From the NCBI GenBank assembly GCA_030532405.1, contig JAUNLF010000001.1, positions 124,001-188,000 on the forward strand: a stretch of 64,000 bases of DNA, written 5' to 3'. Origin of the DNA: Actinomycetaceae bacterium (GTDB lineage: Bacteria; Actinomycetota; Actinomycetes; Actinomycetales; Actinomycetaceae). A program made the translations under genes and the position numbers. Positions 18,915-28,900 of this stretch are shown in pieces. The notes below the pieces were generated by a model. That model saw nothing but the letters and a program-made list of their open reading frames with translations. It was not told the DNA's origin and made no database searches. Within the stretch, counting starts at the first letter, position 1. The number at the start of each line of letters is the position of its first letter.

Positions 18915-20255
18915 TTAACGCATCTTAAGGCGCTCTTGCACCTTTGCTAGGCGTTTAGTGACGTTTGCCTCAAACCCGTTGTTTGTGGGTACGTAGTAGC
19001 GGGTGCCTTCCAGTTCGTCGGGCAGGTACTGTTGGGCTGCGATCGAGTACGGCTCGTCGTGCGCGTAAATGTAGCCCTGCCCGTGGCCGAGCTTTTTAGC
19101 ACCGGGATAGTGCGCGTCTCGAAGGTGCGCGGGTACGGGCCCGGATTTGCCGTCGTGAATATCTTTTGTCGCTGCCTCGATCGCCATGTAGGACGCGTTT
19201 GATTTAGGGGCGATCGCGACAGCGATTACGGCTTGCGCCAAGATTATGCGCGCTTCGGGCATGCCGATCATTTGGACGGCCTGCGCGGCGGCAACCGCCG
19301 TCTGTAGCGCGGTTGGGTCGGCTAGGCCCACGTCCTCCGACGCGGCGATCATGATTCGCCGGGCGATAAAGCGCGGGTCCTCCCCCGCTTCCAGCATTCG
19401 CGCCAAGTAGTGCACGGCGGCGTCCGCGTCTGATCCGCGCATTGACTTTATGAACGCGGATGCGACGTCGTAGTGTTCGTCTTCTCCGTAGCGTACGAGG
19501 GCGGCGTCCGCGGCCTTTGAAACATGATCCGCGGTTATTGCCGCGCTTCCGGCGTCAATTGCGGTGGCTGCCGCGGCTTCCAACAGGGTTAGGGATCGGC
19601 GCGCATCCGCACCCGCGAGACGCACGAGTAGTTCGCGGGCATCGTCCTCAATGTCGATTCTGGCGTCCAAACCGCGTTTGTCTGCCAGGGCGCGGTCGAT
19701 GAGCTTGGCGATGTCGTCGTCTCCGAGGGGCTCCAGGGTGAGTAGGATCGAGCGCGACAACAAGGGTGCAACCACGGAAAACGACGGGTTTTCGGTGGTG
19801 GCAGCGATCAGGGTGACCCACCTGTTTTCAACCGCGGGTAGCAGGGCGTCTTGCTGGGAACGCGAAAAGCGGTGAACCTCGTCGATAAACAGGATTGTTT
19901 CTTCACCCGACGCACCCAGGCGGCGCCTGGCGGCCGCAATCACCGCGCGAACTTCCTTCACGCCCGCCGACACGGCGGAGATTTCCTCAAAGTGGCGCCC
20001 CGAAGAGCGGGCAACGAGGTAGGCAAGAGTCGTCTTACCAACACCGGGAGGCCCCCACAAGACCACGGAAGATACCGCGCGCGACTGGTCCTGCGGCTCC
20101 AGCAGGCGCCGAAGCGGAGAGCCCGCCTGCAGCAGGTGGTCTTGGCCAAGCACGTCCTCAATCGATTGGGGGCGCATTCTCACCGCGAGGGGCGCTCGCG
20201 GGTCTAGTGCCGGGATTCCAAGTGGATCCATGCCAACCGATTCGAAGATATCCAT
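18915..20255 (-). CDS. rarA: replication-associated recombination ATPase RarA/MgsA
   Basis: A clamp-loader-like AAA+ ATPase acting at stalled forks. The 446 residues have [12 protein letters not shown] (Walker A, about 68-79), [21 protein letters not shown] (Walker B), an [10 protein letters not shown] sensor and the C-terminal tetramerisation region with [23 protein letters not shown] start; the gene precedes rpsD. Confidence 0.95.
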   Translation of the reverse strand: MDIFESVGMDPLGIPALDPRAPLAVRMRPQSIEDVLGQDHLLQAGSPLRRLLEPQDQSRAVSSVVLWGPPGVGKTTLAYLVARSSGRHFEEISAVSAGVKEVRAVIAAARRRLGASGEETILFIDEVHRFSRSQQDALLPAVENRWVTLIAATTENPSFSVVAPLLSRSILLTLEPLGDDDIAKLIDRALADKRGLDARIDIEDDARELLVRLAGADARRSLTLLEAAAATAIDAGSAAITADHVSKAADAALVRYGEDEHYDVASAFIKSMRGSDADAAVHYLARMLEAGEDPRFIARRIMIAASEDVGLADPTALQTAVAAAQAVQMIGMPEARIILAQAVIAVAIAPKSNASYMAIEAATKDIHDGKSGPVPAHLRDAHYPGAKKLGHGQGYIYAHDEPYSIAAQQYLPDELEGTRYYVPTNNGFEANVTKRLAKVQERLKMR

Positions 20256-20344
20256 GCCTTTAGCCTAGCGAATACCGCGGACGAGGTACTCCCCCGGGGA
20301 GGAAACCTGTCCGCGGTATCGCGTGTTTTTATTAGGTTATGGTT

Positions 20345-20387
20345 CGAGGGCGTGCCCTCGGCGCGGTGCCAGCCTCTAGTTGGAGGC
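20345..20387 (-). terminator. two adjacent hairpins after yciO
   Basis: CGAGGGcgtgCCCTCG (20345-20360) is a perfect 6-bp stem with a 4-base loop, and GCCTCtagttgGAGGC (20372-20387) a 5-bp stem. Both lie 30-75 bases past the yciO stop, in the gap before rarA. The first also contains two copies of the over-represented GAGGGCG word in opposite orientation. Confidence 0.5.
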
Positions 20388-20417
20388 CCGCTACAGTTCT
20401 AGCCGGGCCGCCCGCGC

Positions 20418-21035
20418 TTACTGGAATAGTTCGGTGGTGCCGGCTCCCATGCGTACAACTTCGGGGGTTCCGGAGGTGAAGTCGATAACCGTGGTGGCGC
20501 CCTCGTTGCCGACGGGACCGCCGAGGACGAGGTCGACCTGGTTGCCGATGCGTTCCTCAACTGCTTCGCCGTCCCACATTGCTTCTTCTTCGCCGGGCAT
20601 GATCAGGGTGGAGCACAATACGGGCTGGCCGAGCGCTTCAACGATTGCCTGCGTGATCTTGTGGTCGGGGATGCGAACGCCGATCGTTTGCTTTTTCTTA
20701 TTCAGCGTCTGGCGGGGTACTTCTTTGGTTCCGCGCAGGATGAACGTGTACGGGCCGGGCGTTAGCGCCTTGATAGTGCGAAACGCTTTGTTGTCGACGA
20801 TGACAAGCTGGCCGAGTTGAGAGAAGTTATGGCACAGTAGCGAGAAATTGTGTTTTTCGTCGAGGTCGCGAATTTGGCGGATCTTGTCCAGCCCATCCTT
20901 GTTACCCATGGTTGTTGCGATCGCGTAACCAGAGTCGGTTGGCAGGGCGATTACTCCCCCGTCTTTTAAGAGTTCAACGGTTTTGTTAACGAAACGTACT
21001 TGCGGATTTTCCGGGTGAATCTCTACATATGTCAT
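20418..21035 (-). CDS. yciO: YciO family protein (Sua5/YrdC/TsaC fold)
   Basis: The 205 residues match E. coli YciO along their length: IHPENPQ, GGVIALPTDSGYA, IRDLDEKHNFSLLC, LTPGPYTFILRGTKEVPR, KKQTIGVRIP. The family binds RNA and nucleotides through the fold of the threonylcarbamoyl-adenylate synthases; weak synthase activity has been discussed for YciO, so the physiological role is uncertain. ATG at 21035 (M-T-Y-V-E) is chosen; three codons upstream is another ATG. There is no Shine-Dalgarno, while TACGAT lies 7 bases before the ATG, so a leaderless mRNA is possible. Confidence 0.88.
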   Translation of the reverse strand: MTYVEIHPENPQVRFVNKTVELLKDGGVIALPTDSGYAIATTMGNKDGLDKIRQIRDLDEKHNFSLLCHNFSQLGQLVIVDNKAFRTIKALTPGPYTFILRGTKEVPRQTLNKKKQTIGVRIPDHKITQAIVEALGQPVLCSTLIMPGEEEAMWDGEAVEERIGNQVDLVLGGPVGNEGATTVIDFTSGTPEVVRMGAGTTELFQ

Positions 21036-21124
21036 AGATAACATCGTAGCAATGTGGTGCCCGTCGCATTCCAAGTTGGTTACAAAGTCGTGAGTTTGAC
21101 CCGCGTTCGCTAATAATTGAGGTT

Positions 21125-21718
21125 ATGGACCTTATTTCAGCTCTTGGCCTTAGCTCCGCTTCGGGCCTGAATGCTTACATTCCGCTCGTGATTCTTGGAG
21201 CCTTGGACCGTTGGACTGACGTTATTAACCTGCCGGCTGGTTGGGATTGGTTGTCGTCGACGCCGGCACTCATTATTCTTGCTGTTCTTTTGATTATTGA
21301 GGTCGTAGCTGACAAGATCCCCGCCCTCGATTCTATGAACGATGTGATTCAGACTCTGATCAGGCCGGCGTCGGGTGGCATCGTGTTTTCGTCCGGTTTG
21401 GGTCAGGAGCAGGTTGTGGACGGCTCTGCTGGCTTCCCGTGGGGCACGTTCATTGTGGGTGTGGTGATTGCGCTGGTGATTCACCTGCTGAAGTCCCTCT
21501 CGCGTCCGGCTGCAAATGTCAGTACTGCCGGTATTGCCGCGCCCGCGTTGTCCACCGGTGAGGACGTGCTTGCTATCGGCCTTTCCTTGTTCTCGATCTA
21601 TTTGCCGATCCTGGTTTTGGTGTTGCTGGTCTTGCTGTTTGGGTCTGCGTTCTACCTGATCTCTAAGGTGCGACGGGCAAAACTTTTGCCTGTTGGGCGC
21701 TCGGATACTTCGTCGTAA
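21125..21718 (+). CDS. DUF4126 family integral membrane protein
   Basis: The 197 residues carry about five hydrophobic segments and the family's opening S-A-S-G-L-N-A-Y-I-P-L. GIVFSSGLG and the hydrophobic pair near residues 95-120 fit the domain. The function is unknown. It is transcribed divergently from yciO and converges on aspS, with a strong hairpin between them. Confidence 0.78.
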   Translation: MDLISALGLSSASGLNAYIPLVILGALDRWTDVINLPAGWDWLSSTPALIILAVLLIIEVVADKIPALDSMNDVIQTLIRPASGGIVFSSGLGQEQVVDGSAGFPWGTFIVGVVIALVIHLLKSLSRPAANVSTAGIAAPALSTGEDVLAIGLSLFSIYLPILVLVLLVLLFGSAFYLISKVRRAKLLPVGRSDTSS

Positions 21719-21820
21719 CGCGAGATTCCGCTAGCTTCGCGCCGATCGCGAGGCCCTTCTAACGCCTAGTCCTCTCTGGAGACGAACTAGATTTTGGGCC
21801 GCAAGGGCCGCAATTGCATT

Positions 21821-21848
21821 GCCCGGGCCGACATGAGTCGACCCGGGC
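21821..21848. terminator. shared hairpin between convergent DUF4126 gene and aspS
   Basis: Arms GCCCGGGCCGAC and GTCGACCCGGGC form a 12-bp stem with one mismatch and a 4-base loop, placed between the two convergent stop codons. It probably serves both directions. Confidence 0.65.
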
Positions 21849-21889
21849 AAAACTGTCGGGGTTGCGATTAGGACCCCGAGCTTAAGGCG

Positions 21890-23674
21890 TTACTCTTCGG
21901 AGTCGTCCTCGTCTTCTTCGGGCTCAAAGTCCACGCCGGTTTCGGCGCGCTGCTCGTCCGTGATCGGGGCGGGCGCTTCGGTGAGCGGGTCGTAGCCGCC
22001 ACCGGACTTGGGGAATGCAATGACGTCGCGGATGGATTCTGACTTGGTCAGTAGGGCGACGATGCGGTCCCAACCGAATGCGATGCCGCCGTGCGGAGGC
22101 GCACCGAACTTGAATGCGTCAAGCAAGAAGCCGAACTTCTCCTGGGCCTCCTCGGGTCCGATACCCATTACGTCAAAGACGCGTTCTTGCACGTCGCGAC
22201 GGTGAATACGGATTGATCCGCCACCGATCTCGTTGCCGTTGCAGACAATGTCGTAAGCGTATGCGAGGGCGTTGCCCGGGTCCTGCTCGAAGTTGTCGAT
22301 CCAGTCCGGGTTCGGCGAAGTAAACGCGTGGTGCACCGCGGTCCACTTCGAGTGGCCGAGGTCCACGTCGTCGTCCTGGCCGGCTTCCTTAAACAGCGGG
22401 GCGTCAACTACCCACACGAAGCTCCACGCGTCCTCATCGATCAGGCCGACGCGCTTGCCAACTTCCAAACGGACAGCGCCAAGCAGTGCGCGGCTGTCGG
22501 ATGCCTTTCCAGCGGCAAAGAAAATGCAGTCGCCGGGCTGGGCACCGGTAGCTTCAGCCAGTCCGGCGCGCTCAGCTTCCGAGATGTTCTTTGCAACGGG
22601 GCCACCAAGCTCGCCCTCATCGTTGATAGTTACGTACGCAAGGCCCTTCGCACCGCGCGAACGTGCCCACTCTTGCCACTTGTCGAACGTGCGGCGAGGC
22701 TGCGAAGCGCCGCCGGGCATTACGACAGCGCCGACGTACGGGTTTTGGAATACGCGGAACGGCGTGTCCTTGAAGAACTCCGTGAGGTCCGTGATTTCCA
22801 GGCCGAAACGCAGGTCCGGCTTGTCGGTGCCGTACTTTTCCATGGCGTCCTTGTAGGTCATCCGGGCAATCGGCGTTTCAATGTTGTAGTCGATTGTCTT
22901 CCAGACGGCCTTCAAGACGTCCTCGGCAACCGCGATAACGTCCTCCTGGTCGACGAAGGACATTTCGATGTCCAGCTGGGTGAACTCGGGCTGGCGGTCC
23001 GCGCGGAAGTCCTCATCGCGGTAGCAACGCGCAATCTGGTAGTAGCGCTCCATGCCACCAACCATGAGTAGCTGCTTAAACAGCTGCGGGGACTGGGGTA
23101 GCGCGTACCAGGACCCGGGTGCAAGGCGCGCCGGAACCAGGAAGTCACGCGCACCCTCGGGGGTGGAACGCGTCAGCGTCGGCGTTTCAATCTCAACAAA
23201 GTCATGGCCGTCGAGGACGTGCCTGGCCGCCTGGGAAACCTTTGAACGCAGGCGCAGGGCGTGCTGCGGCTTGGAGCGACGCAAATCCAGGTAGCGGTAG
23301 CGCAGGCGAGCTTCCTCGCCAACCTTGCCTGAATCTTCAGCGTGGTCGGAAACCTGGAACGGCAGTGCGGCAGAAGTATTCAAAATCTCAACGTCGTCGC
23401 CCAGAACTTCGATTTCACCGGTCGGGATGTTCGGGTTTTCGTTGCCCTCGGGGCGCAAGGAAACCTCGCCGGTAACCTTCAGCACAAACTCCGAGCGTAG
23501 CTGGTGGGCCACGTCCTCGTCCCTGACAACAACCTGTGCAATGCCACTCGCATCGCGCAGGTCGATGAAGACGACTCCGCCGTGGTCGCGGCGACGATCA
23601 ACCCATCCGGCGAGCGTTACAGTCTGCCCCTTCAAAGACGCGTTTAGAGATCCAATATTGTGTGTACGCAGCAT
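21890..23674 (-). CDS. aspS: aspartyl-tRNA synthetase
   Basis: A class-II synthetase of 594 residues: N-terminal OB domain ([22 protein letters not shown]), motif 2 [19 protein letters not shown], a bacterial GAD insertion and motif 3 [10 protein letters not shown]. The acidic tail ([11 protein letters not shown]) extends past motif 3. Whether it is discriminating cannot be decided by eye. AAGGA lies 7 bases before the ATG. Confidence 0.97.
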   Translation of the reverse strand: MLRTHNIGSLNASLKGQTVTLAGWVDRRRDHGGVVFIDLRDASGIAQVVVRDEDVAHQLRSEFVLKVTGEVSLRPEGNENPNIPTGEIEVLGDDVEILNTSAALPFQVSDHAEDSGKVGEEARLRYRYLDLRRSKPQHALRLRSKVSQAARHVLDGHDFVEIETPTLTRSTPEGARDFLVPARLAPGSWYALPQSPQLFKQLLMVGGMERYYQIARCYRDEDFRADRQPEFTQLDIEMSFVDQEDVIAVAEDVLKAVWKTIDYNIETPIARMTYKDAMEKYGTDKPDLRFGLEITDLTEFFKDTPFRVFQNPYVGAVVMPGGASQPRRTFDKWQEWARSRGAKGLAYVTINDEGELGGPVAKNISEAERAGLAEATGAQPGDCIFFAAGKASDSRALLGAVRLEVGKRVGLIDEDAWSFVWVVDAPLFKEAGQDDDVDLGHSKWTAVHHAFTSPNPDWIDNFEQDPGNALAYAYDIVCNGNEIGGGSIRIHRRDVQERVFDVMGIGPEEAQEKFGFLLDAFKFGAPPHGGIAFGWDRIVALLTKSESIRDVIAFPKSGGGYDPLTEAPAPITDEQRAETGVDFEPEEDEDDSEE

Positions 23675-23727
23675 TCCGCGTTCCTTTCGTTGTGTGCGAC
23701 ACCGCGAGACGGGCGGGCGCTGCCTAC

Positions 23728-23755
23728 ATATTAAACCCGTTGCCAGTTTCGTAAA
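23728..23755 (-). promoter_or_regulatory. candidate aspS promoter
   Basis: On the minus strand TAATAT (-10) follows TTTACG by 16 bases, about 55 bases upstream of the aspS start. The -10 is convincing, the -35 weak. Confidence 0.4.
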
Positions 23756-23856
23756 AATATGCGCCTATGAGGGCGTGCTGGGGTCGCTTTGCGCATGAGG
23801 GGCGCGGTCCCTAGTGTTGATCTTGTGACGCAAGAGGAAAACTGGTTTGGAGGGGA

Positions 23857-25209
23857 ATGAAGCGCAAACAGATTGCTACTGAGCGTTTGCTTATGATCGG
23901 TTCGGTAGTTCTGATCACGAGCCTGGCCTTTGAAGCGCTAGCTACCACGAATGCCATGCCAACCGTTGTGGAGGATCTGGGTGGCGATCGGTGGTATTCG
24001 CTGGCCGCTGGAATGGTGTTGGCGGCGCAGATTGTCTCCACTACCGTTGCGGGCTGGTGGGCTGACCGCACGGGCGTGAAGATCCCGCTGTTTCTGGGGC
24101 TCACAATGTTCTCGGCGGGCGCGCTCGCGGCCGGCCTGGCTCCCGTCCTCGCCGTATTCATTATCGGCCGCGCAATCCAGGGCCTCGGCGCAGGCCTGAT
24201 TATGGTTCCCCTCTACGTCATGGTTGGCGCCCTCGTATCCGCGGAACGCCGACCCATGTTTTTTGCCGCGTTCTCCTTCGCCTGGGTGCTCCCCTCGATG
24301 ATCGGCCCGTCGATCGCGGGATACATCATCGAGCAGTGGGACTGGCGTCCCGTGTTCTGGCTGATCGTACCGATCGCACTGGTCGCCCTCGCGCCCCTAT
24401 TCCCCATTTTGAAACGTATGCCCGCGCACGAGTCCACGCGCGCGCCCATGCCTCGCACGCTCTACGCGGCGGTAGTAACCAGCATTGGTATCGTCTTGCT
24501 CCAAGTCGCGGGCGGCCTGACCGGACCGGCCATGCGGATGGCTGCTGCCGGCGGCCTTCTACTACTCGCGCTCGCCCTGCCCCGCCTACTACCCAAGGGC
24601 ACGTTCCGCGCCGTACGCGGAGTCCCGGCCATCGTTGCCACTCGAGGCACGCTCATGGGATCGCTAACCGGCGTTGAGTTCTTCTTGCCCCTGGTTCTAA
24701 GTCGCGTGCACGGCTGGACACCGGCGCAAACCGGCCTCGCAATCGCCATTGGTTCGGTCACTTGGACCATCGGGTCGTGGGCACAAACTCGAATCCACCT
24801 GTGGCAAACCCGCACGCGAGTTCCCGCCGCCGGATCGATCCTCACATTGGTCGGCAGCGCGATGGCACTAACAATGCCGTTTGCCTCGGTGTCCGTATAC
24901 GTATCGTTGGCTGGTTTCTCGCTGATGGGCCTCGGCCTGGGCCTCGCCCACTCCACCTCATCCGACCTGTCCCTTGGCGCAACAAAGCAAAGCCACCACG
25001 GTGACGTATCGGCGTCCCTGCAGTTAGCGGACGCCCTCGGGCCCGCACTAGCAATGGGAATCACGTCCATTGCCCTATCGGCTTGGAGTCACGTTTCCTC
25101 GCCCGCATCCGCGTATCTGCCGGCGCCGCTGGTGGCGGTTGCCCTCGCAATCTTGGCGGTCATTGCATCCGCGCGAGTAATCGGTTTGGAACACCGCAAA
25201 AACCTGTAA
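23857..25209 (+). CDS. MFS multidrug-type exporter (first of a tandem pair)
   Basis: The 450 residues have about 12 hydrophobic segments. Motif A is GWWADRTGVK (about residue 67), with the drug-exporter TTNAMPT region in helix 1 and GRAIQGLGAGLIMVPLY in helix 4. GGAGGGG precedes the ATG. It is closely similar to the next gene over its whole length (shared blocks AGGLTGPA/SGGLSGAS, PLVLSRVHGWTP, ATKQSHHGDVSASLQLAD/VTAQSKHGEISASVQLAD). The substrate is unknown; drug or metabolite export is inferred from the family. Confidence 0.85.
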   Translation: MKRKQIATERLLMIGSVVLITSLAFEALATTNAMPTVVEDLGGDRWYSLAAGMVLAAQIVSTTVAGWWADRTGVKIPLFLGLTMFSAGALAAGLAPVLAVFIIGRAIQGLGAGLIMVPLYVMVGALVSAERRPMFFAAFSFAWVLPSMIGPSIAGYIIEQWDWRPVFWLIVPIALVALAPLFPILKRMPAHESTRAPMPRTLYAAVVTSIGIVLLQVAGGLTGPAMRMAAAGGLLLLALALPRLLPKGTFRAVRGVPAIVATRGTLMGSLTGVEFFLPLVLSRVHGWTPAQTGLAIAIGSVTWTIGSWAQTRIHLWQTRTRVPAAGSILTLVGSAMALTMPFASVSVYVSLAGFSLMGLGLGLAHSTSSDLSLGATKQSHHGDVSASLQLADALGPALAMGITSIALSAWSHVSSPASAYLPAPLVAVALAILAVIASARVIGLEHRKNL

Positions 25210-25312
25210 GCAGAATCACCCGACTCACGCGCCCCGCTGGCGGCCGTGCGAACACCGACTTTGGCCCGTCATTTAGCGGTTTGCACACGCCTTTTCGCTG
25301 TCAGAAAAAGTG

Positions 25313-25343
25313 TTGCCGCCCCGGTAAGGCAAGCCTAGCCTTG
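25313..25343 (+). promoter_or_regulatory. promoter with overlapping DtxR/IdeR-type iron box
   Basis: TTGCCG (25313-25318) and TAGCCT (25336-25341) are 17 bases apart; six bases later the next gene starts with ATG, so the mRNA is probably leaderless. The palindrome TAAGGCAAGCCTAGCCTTG (25325-25343) covers the -10 and matches the DtxR/IdeR consensus TWAGGTWAGSCTWACCTWA at most positions. Metal-dependent repression is inferred. Confidence 0.65.
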
Positions 25344-25347
25344 GGGC

Positions 25348-26706
25348 ATGAGAACTGCAGAAAAGACAAAGTTTACACCGGTGGAGCACCTGCTACTGCT
25401 CGGTTCCCTGGTACTAATTCTTTCCCTCGCATTTGAGGGAACGGCAACGACAAATGCCATGCCGACCATCATCACCGAGCTTGGCGGCGACCAGTGGTAT
25501 TCGCTTGCCGCCGGCATGAAGATGGCGGGCCAGATCATCTCGATTGTGATCGCGGGATGGTGGGCGGACCGCTACGGGGCGGGTCGGCCACTGGTTGTTG
25601 GCATGATCGCGTTCGCGGCGGGAGCACTCCTGGCCGGTATGGCTCCGGCCCTGTGGATGTTTGTGGCTGGCCGCGCGATCGCGGGGCTCGGCTCGGGCCT
25701 GATCATGGTTCCGCTTTACGTAATGGTTGGCGGTATTGCATCGCCGGGGAAGCGTCCGACTTTCTTTGCAGTATTCTCATTTGGCTGGGCGCTGCCGGCG
25801 ATTGTTGGCCCGTCGATTGCGGGGTTCATCGTAGAGCTGTGGGGCTGGCGCCCTGTCTTTTGGCTTGTCGCCGTGGTCGCCCTTCTGGCGTTGGCTCCCC
25901 TGGCCCCTCTGTTCAAGCGTTTGCCTGAACACCGTGAGGTCAACACTCCCGCTCCCCCGGTCCTAGTCGGCGCGGTGCTAACTTCGATCGGCATCATGGC
26001 GCTTCAGGTTTCCGGCGGCCTGTCCGGAGCTTCCGCCCTCATTGCCATTGCGGTTGGTGTCGTCTTGATCGCGGTTTCAATGCCCGGATTGCTTCCAAAG
26101 GGGACATTCCGTGCGAAGGAGGGCGTGGCTGCCGTGGTTGGCATGCGCGTTGCCCTGATGGGTTCGATTACCGGTGTGCAGTTCTTCCTACCCCTGGTTC
26201 TAAGCCGCGTGCACGGTTGGACGCCGACCCAGACCGGGTGGGCTATTGCAATTGGCACTACGGCGTGGGCGATTGGCGCGTGGGCGCAAACCCAGGTGCG
26301 GCCGTGGGACAAGCGCACGCGTATCCCCGTTGTCGCTGCCGGCTTGCTGATTGCAGGGGCCGTGCTCGCCCTCACTATGCCACTCGTTTCGGTGCCCCCG
26401 TATGTTTCCGTCATTGGTATTTCACTAATGGGACTTGGCCAGGGCTTTGCGCACGCAACATCGTCCGACCTGGCGCTTGGCGTAACCGCGCAGTCCAAGC
26501 ACGGTGAGATTTCCGCGTCCGTCCAGCTTGCCGACTCGATCGGCCCCGCGCTGACGATGGGATTCATCTCCATCGCGTTCTCCGCGTGGGAGCGCCTAAC
26601 CGAATCCACCCCCTACATTGCGGCTCCAGGCGTGTCCTTGATCCTCGCGGTGCTCATGCTGTTCGCGGCACTTCGAATCATCGGCCTGCAGCGCCGACAG
26701 GACTAG
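25348..26706 (+). CDS. MFS multidrug-type exporter (second of a tandem pair, iron-box promoter)
   Basis: The 452 residues are a paralogue of the gene before it: same TTNAMPT helix, GGDQWYSLAAGM, motif A GWWADRYGAG, GRAIAGLGSGLIMVPLYVM and PLVLSRVHGWTPTQTG. About 12 hydrophobic segments. Unlike its twin it has its own promoter overlapped by an iron-box-like palindrome. Siderophore or xenosiderophore export is one possible role in such a setting, but the substrate cannot be read from the sequence. A strong terminator follows. Confidence 0.85.
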   Translation: MRTAEKTKFTPVEHLLLLGSLVLILSLAFEGTATTNAMPTIITELGGDQWYSLAAGMKMAGQIISIVIAGWWADRYGAGRPLVVGMIAFAAGALLAGMAPALWMFVAGRAIAGLGSGLIMVPLYVMVGGIASPGKRPTFFAVFSFGWALPAIVGPSIAGFIVELWGWRPVFWLVAVVALLALAPLAPLFKRLPEHREVNTPAPPVLVGAVLTSIGIMALQVSGGLSGASALIAIAVGVVLIAVSMPGLLPKGTFRAKEGVAAVVGMRVALMGSITGVQFFLPLVLSRVHGWTPTQTGWAIAIGTTAWAIGAWAQTQVRPWDKRTRIPVVAAGLLIAGAVLALTMPLVSVPPYVSVIGISLMGLGQGFAHATSSDLALGVTAQSKHGEISASVQLADSIGPALTMGFISIAFSAWERLTESTPYIAAPGVSLILAVLMLFAALRIIGLQRRQD

Positions 26707-26742
26707 CTGTAAGCAACTTCACCGCAATATTTCAATGATTTC

Positions 26743-26771
26743 GGCCCCCTAACGGATAAGGTTAGGGGGCC
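26743..26771 (+). terminator. strong hairpin terminator after the MFS pair
   Basis: GGCCCCCTAAC and GTTAGGGGGCC form a perfect 11-bp stem with a 7-base loop, 37 bases past the stop codon. Confidence 0.75.
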
Positions 26772-26850
26772 GCTAACCTCCAGTGTTGTGTATGGGTCCG
26801 CGCTTGCGGAAGTTGTAGTAGGGGGAACGCGGCGTTTGTTTTCTACATGA

Positions 26851-28827
26851 ATGGATGCCATGACTTCCCCAACTTTTTCCGATCTCAATTTGCCTGCCCC
26901 AATTCTGGATGCGGTTACCGAGCTCGGCTTTGAAGAGCCAACCCCGATTCAAGCTGAATCAATCCCACCCCTTTTAGAGGGCCGCGACATTGTTGGTGTC
27001 GCCCAGACGGGTACCGGCAAAACGGCTGCGTTCGGCCTGCCAATGCTCGCCCATATCGACCCCGATGGCGCTTACGTGCAGGCCATCGTACTGGCTCCCA
27101 CGCGTGAGCTCGCGTTGCAAAGTGCGAAGGCCATCGAATCTTTTGCCACCAACCTGCCCGGCATCTCCGTGGTCACCGTGTACGGCGGCGCGTCTTACAC
27201 GCCGCAGATTAAGGCGCTCGAGGGCGGTACCCAGGTCGTCGTGGGCACGCCCGGCCGCATTATTGACCTCATCGAGAAGGGCCACCTGGAGCTCGACCGC
27301 GTCCGCGTCCTCGTCCTGGATGAGGCCGACGAGATGCTGCGCATGGGCTTTGCCGAAGACGTCGAAACCATTGCCGCGACCATGCCGGAATCAGAAGACC
27401 GCGTGACCGCCCTCTTTTCTGCAACAATGCCACCGGCCATCGAACGCGTTGCCGACCAGTATTTGACCGACCCCGTCCACGTTGAGGTAGCCCCGCAGGC
27501 GTCAACCGCGGACACTCTCGAGCAGACCTACGCGATCGTGCCGTTTAAGCACAAGCTCGGCGCCCTATCGCGCGTCTTAGCGACCAGGGACGAGGACGCC
27601 GCGATCGTCTTCGTGCGTACCAGGGCTGACGTGGACGAGGTCTCCGCGGACATGACCCGCCGCGGATTCAAGACCGCCGGTATTTCCGGCGACGTGTCCC
27701 AGGCCGAACGCGAACGAATCATGCGCCGACTGCGCGATGGCTCCCTAGATGTCCTCATCGCAACAGACGTTGCCGCACGCGGCCTGGACGTGGCTCGCAT
27801 TGGCCTGGTTGTGAACTTTGATGTTCCGCGCGAACCCGACGCTTACGTTCACCGCGTGGGCCGCACCGGCCGCGCCGGCCGCGAAGGTCGCGCGCTTACT
27901 TTCTTTACGCCCCGCGAGGCTGGTCGCCTGCGTCGCATCGAAAAACTTACCGGCACCCCGATGACCGAGGTTGCCATACCGACACCTCGAGAGGTTTCCC
28001 GAGTTCGCGCGCAACGCCTACTGTCCAGCCTGGCCGAGCGCATCGAGGCGGGCCGCCTAGAGCTCTATCACGACCTCATCAACGAACTACTTCTTACCGA
28101 AGATATCGATATTGAGGACGTGGCTGCGGCCCTGTTGGCCCGCGCGATTGGTGACGCCGGCCCCTCCGGTGAGCCGGACCGCCGCGGCAGTGGGCGCGTT
28201 CGCCGCGAGGAGGTTGTGGACGACGAGGGCAACTTTGTGGCCGCCTCCTTTGAGGAGGGGCGCGAAGGGCCGAAGATGTCGAAGGCTCGCAAACGCGGCG
28301 GCGCCCGCCCAATGGAGTCCGGCTTTGCGTACCGCTACCGCATCGAGGTTGGTCGCAAAGACAACGTGAACCCCGGCGCGATTGTGGGGGCTATTACCGG
28401 TGAGGGCAACGTTGACGGCAAGGACCTGGGTCGAATCGACATTTACCCAACGTTCTCGCTGGTTGACATGTCCGCCCAGCTGTCTGAAAGCCAGGCGCGC
28501 CAAATCGGGCGCGCTACCATTGCTGGCCGTCAGCTTCGCATCCGCGAAGATCAGGGGCCGGGTGCCACCAAGTCCAAGCCTTCCAAAGATGACGATTCAC
28601 GCGTCGAGCACCGTGATCGCGGGGATCGTGATCGAGGACGTTCCGACTTCAAACACGCGCGCTCCGGCAAGCGGCGCGGACACATGGACAGCTCGGATAG
28701 GCGTCGCGGTGGGAGCCGCCGCTTCAACAAGCACGAGCGAGCTGGAAAGCGCGGATTTAAGTCGAGCTCAAACTTCAACCACGGTCGCAAGGGCCGCGGC
28801 CAGTTCGGCAAGAAGCGTTACCGCTAG
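26851..28827 (+). CDS. deaD: DEAD-box ATP-dependent RNA helicase, DeaD/CsdA type
   Basis: The 658 residues show AQTGTGKT (51-58), PTRELALQ (83-90), DEAD (157-160), SAT (190-192) and HRVGRTGR (about 333-340). A DbpA-like RNA-binding domain follows (about 488-562, YRIEVGRKDNVNPGAIVGAI) and then a highly basic R/G/K/S tail of about 90 residues. Long DeaD-type proteins act in ribosome assembly and mRNA decay, often in the cold. The ATG at 26851 has no clear ribosome site; an in-frame ATG three codons later is possible. Confidence 0.93.
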   Translation: MDAMTSPTFSDLNLPAPILDAVTELGFEEPTPIQAESIPPLLEGRDIVGVAQTGTGKTAAFGLPMLAHIDPDGAYVQAIVLAPTRELALQSAKAIESFATNLPGISVVTVYGGASYTPQIKALEGGTQVVVGTPGRIIDLIEKGHLELDRVRVLVLDEADEMLRMGFAEDVETIAATMPESEDRVTALFSATMPPAIERVADQYLTDPVHVEVAPQASTADTLEQTYAIVPFKHKLGALSRVLATRDEDAAIVFVRTRADVDEVSADMTRRGFKTAGISGDVSQAERERIMRRLRDGSLDVLIATDVAARGLDVARIGLVVNFDVPREPDAYVHRVGRTGRAGREGRALTFFTPREAGRLRRIEKLTGTPMTEVAIPTPREVSRVRAQRLLSSLAERIEAGRLELYHDLINELLLTEDIDIEDVAAALLARAIGDAGPSGEPDRRGSGRVRREEVVDDEGNFVAASFEEGREGPKMSKARKRGGARPMESGFAYRYRIEVGRKDNVNPGAIVGAITGEGNVDGKDLGRIDIYPTFSLVDMSAQLSESQARQIGRATIAGRQLRIREDQGPGATKSKPSKDDDSRVEHRDRGDRDRGRSDFKHARSGKRRGHMDSSDRRRGGSRRFNKHERAGKRGFKSSSNFNHGRKGRGQFGKKRYR

Positions 28828-28871
28828 AGCGCGGCGCCCGCGCGTTTTCATTGGTGAGTACCCGCACGGCC

Positions 28872-28900
28872 CTCTAGTCGGCCCGCGCGGCCGGCTAGAG
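28872..28900. terminator. hairpin between convergent helicase and GTPase genes
   Basis: CTCTAGTCGGCC and GGCCGGCTAGAG form a 12-bp stem (one wobble pair) with a 5-base loop. It overlaps the TAG stop of the GTPase gene on the minus strand and lies 45 bases past the helicase stop. Confidence 0.6.
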
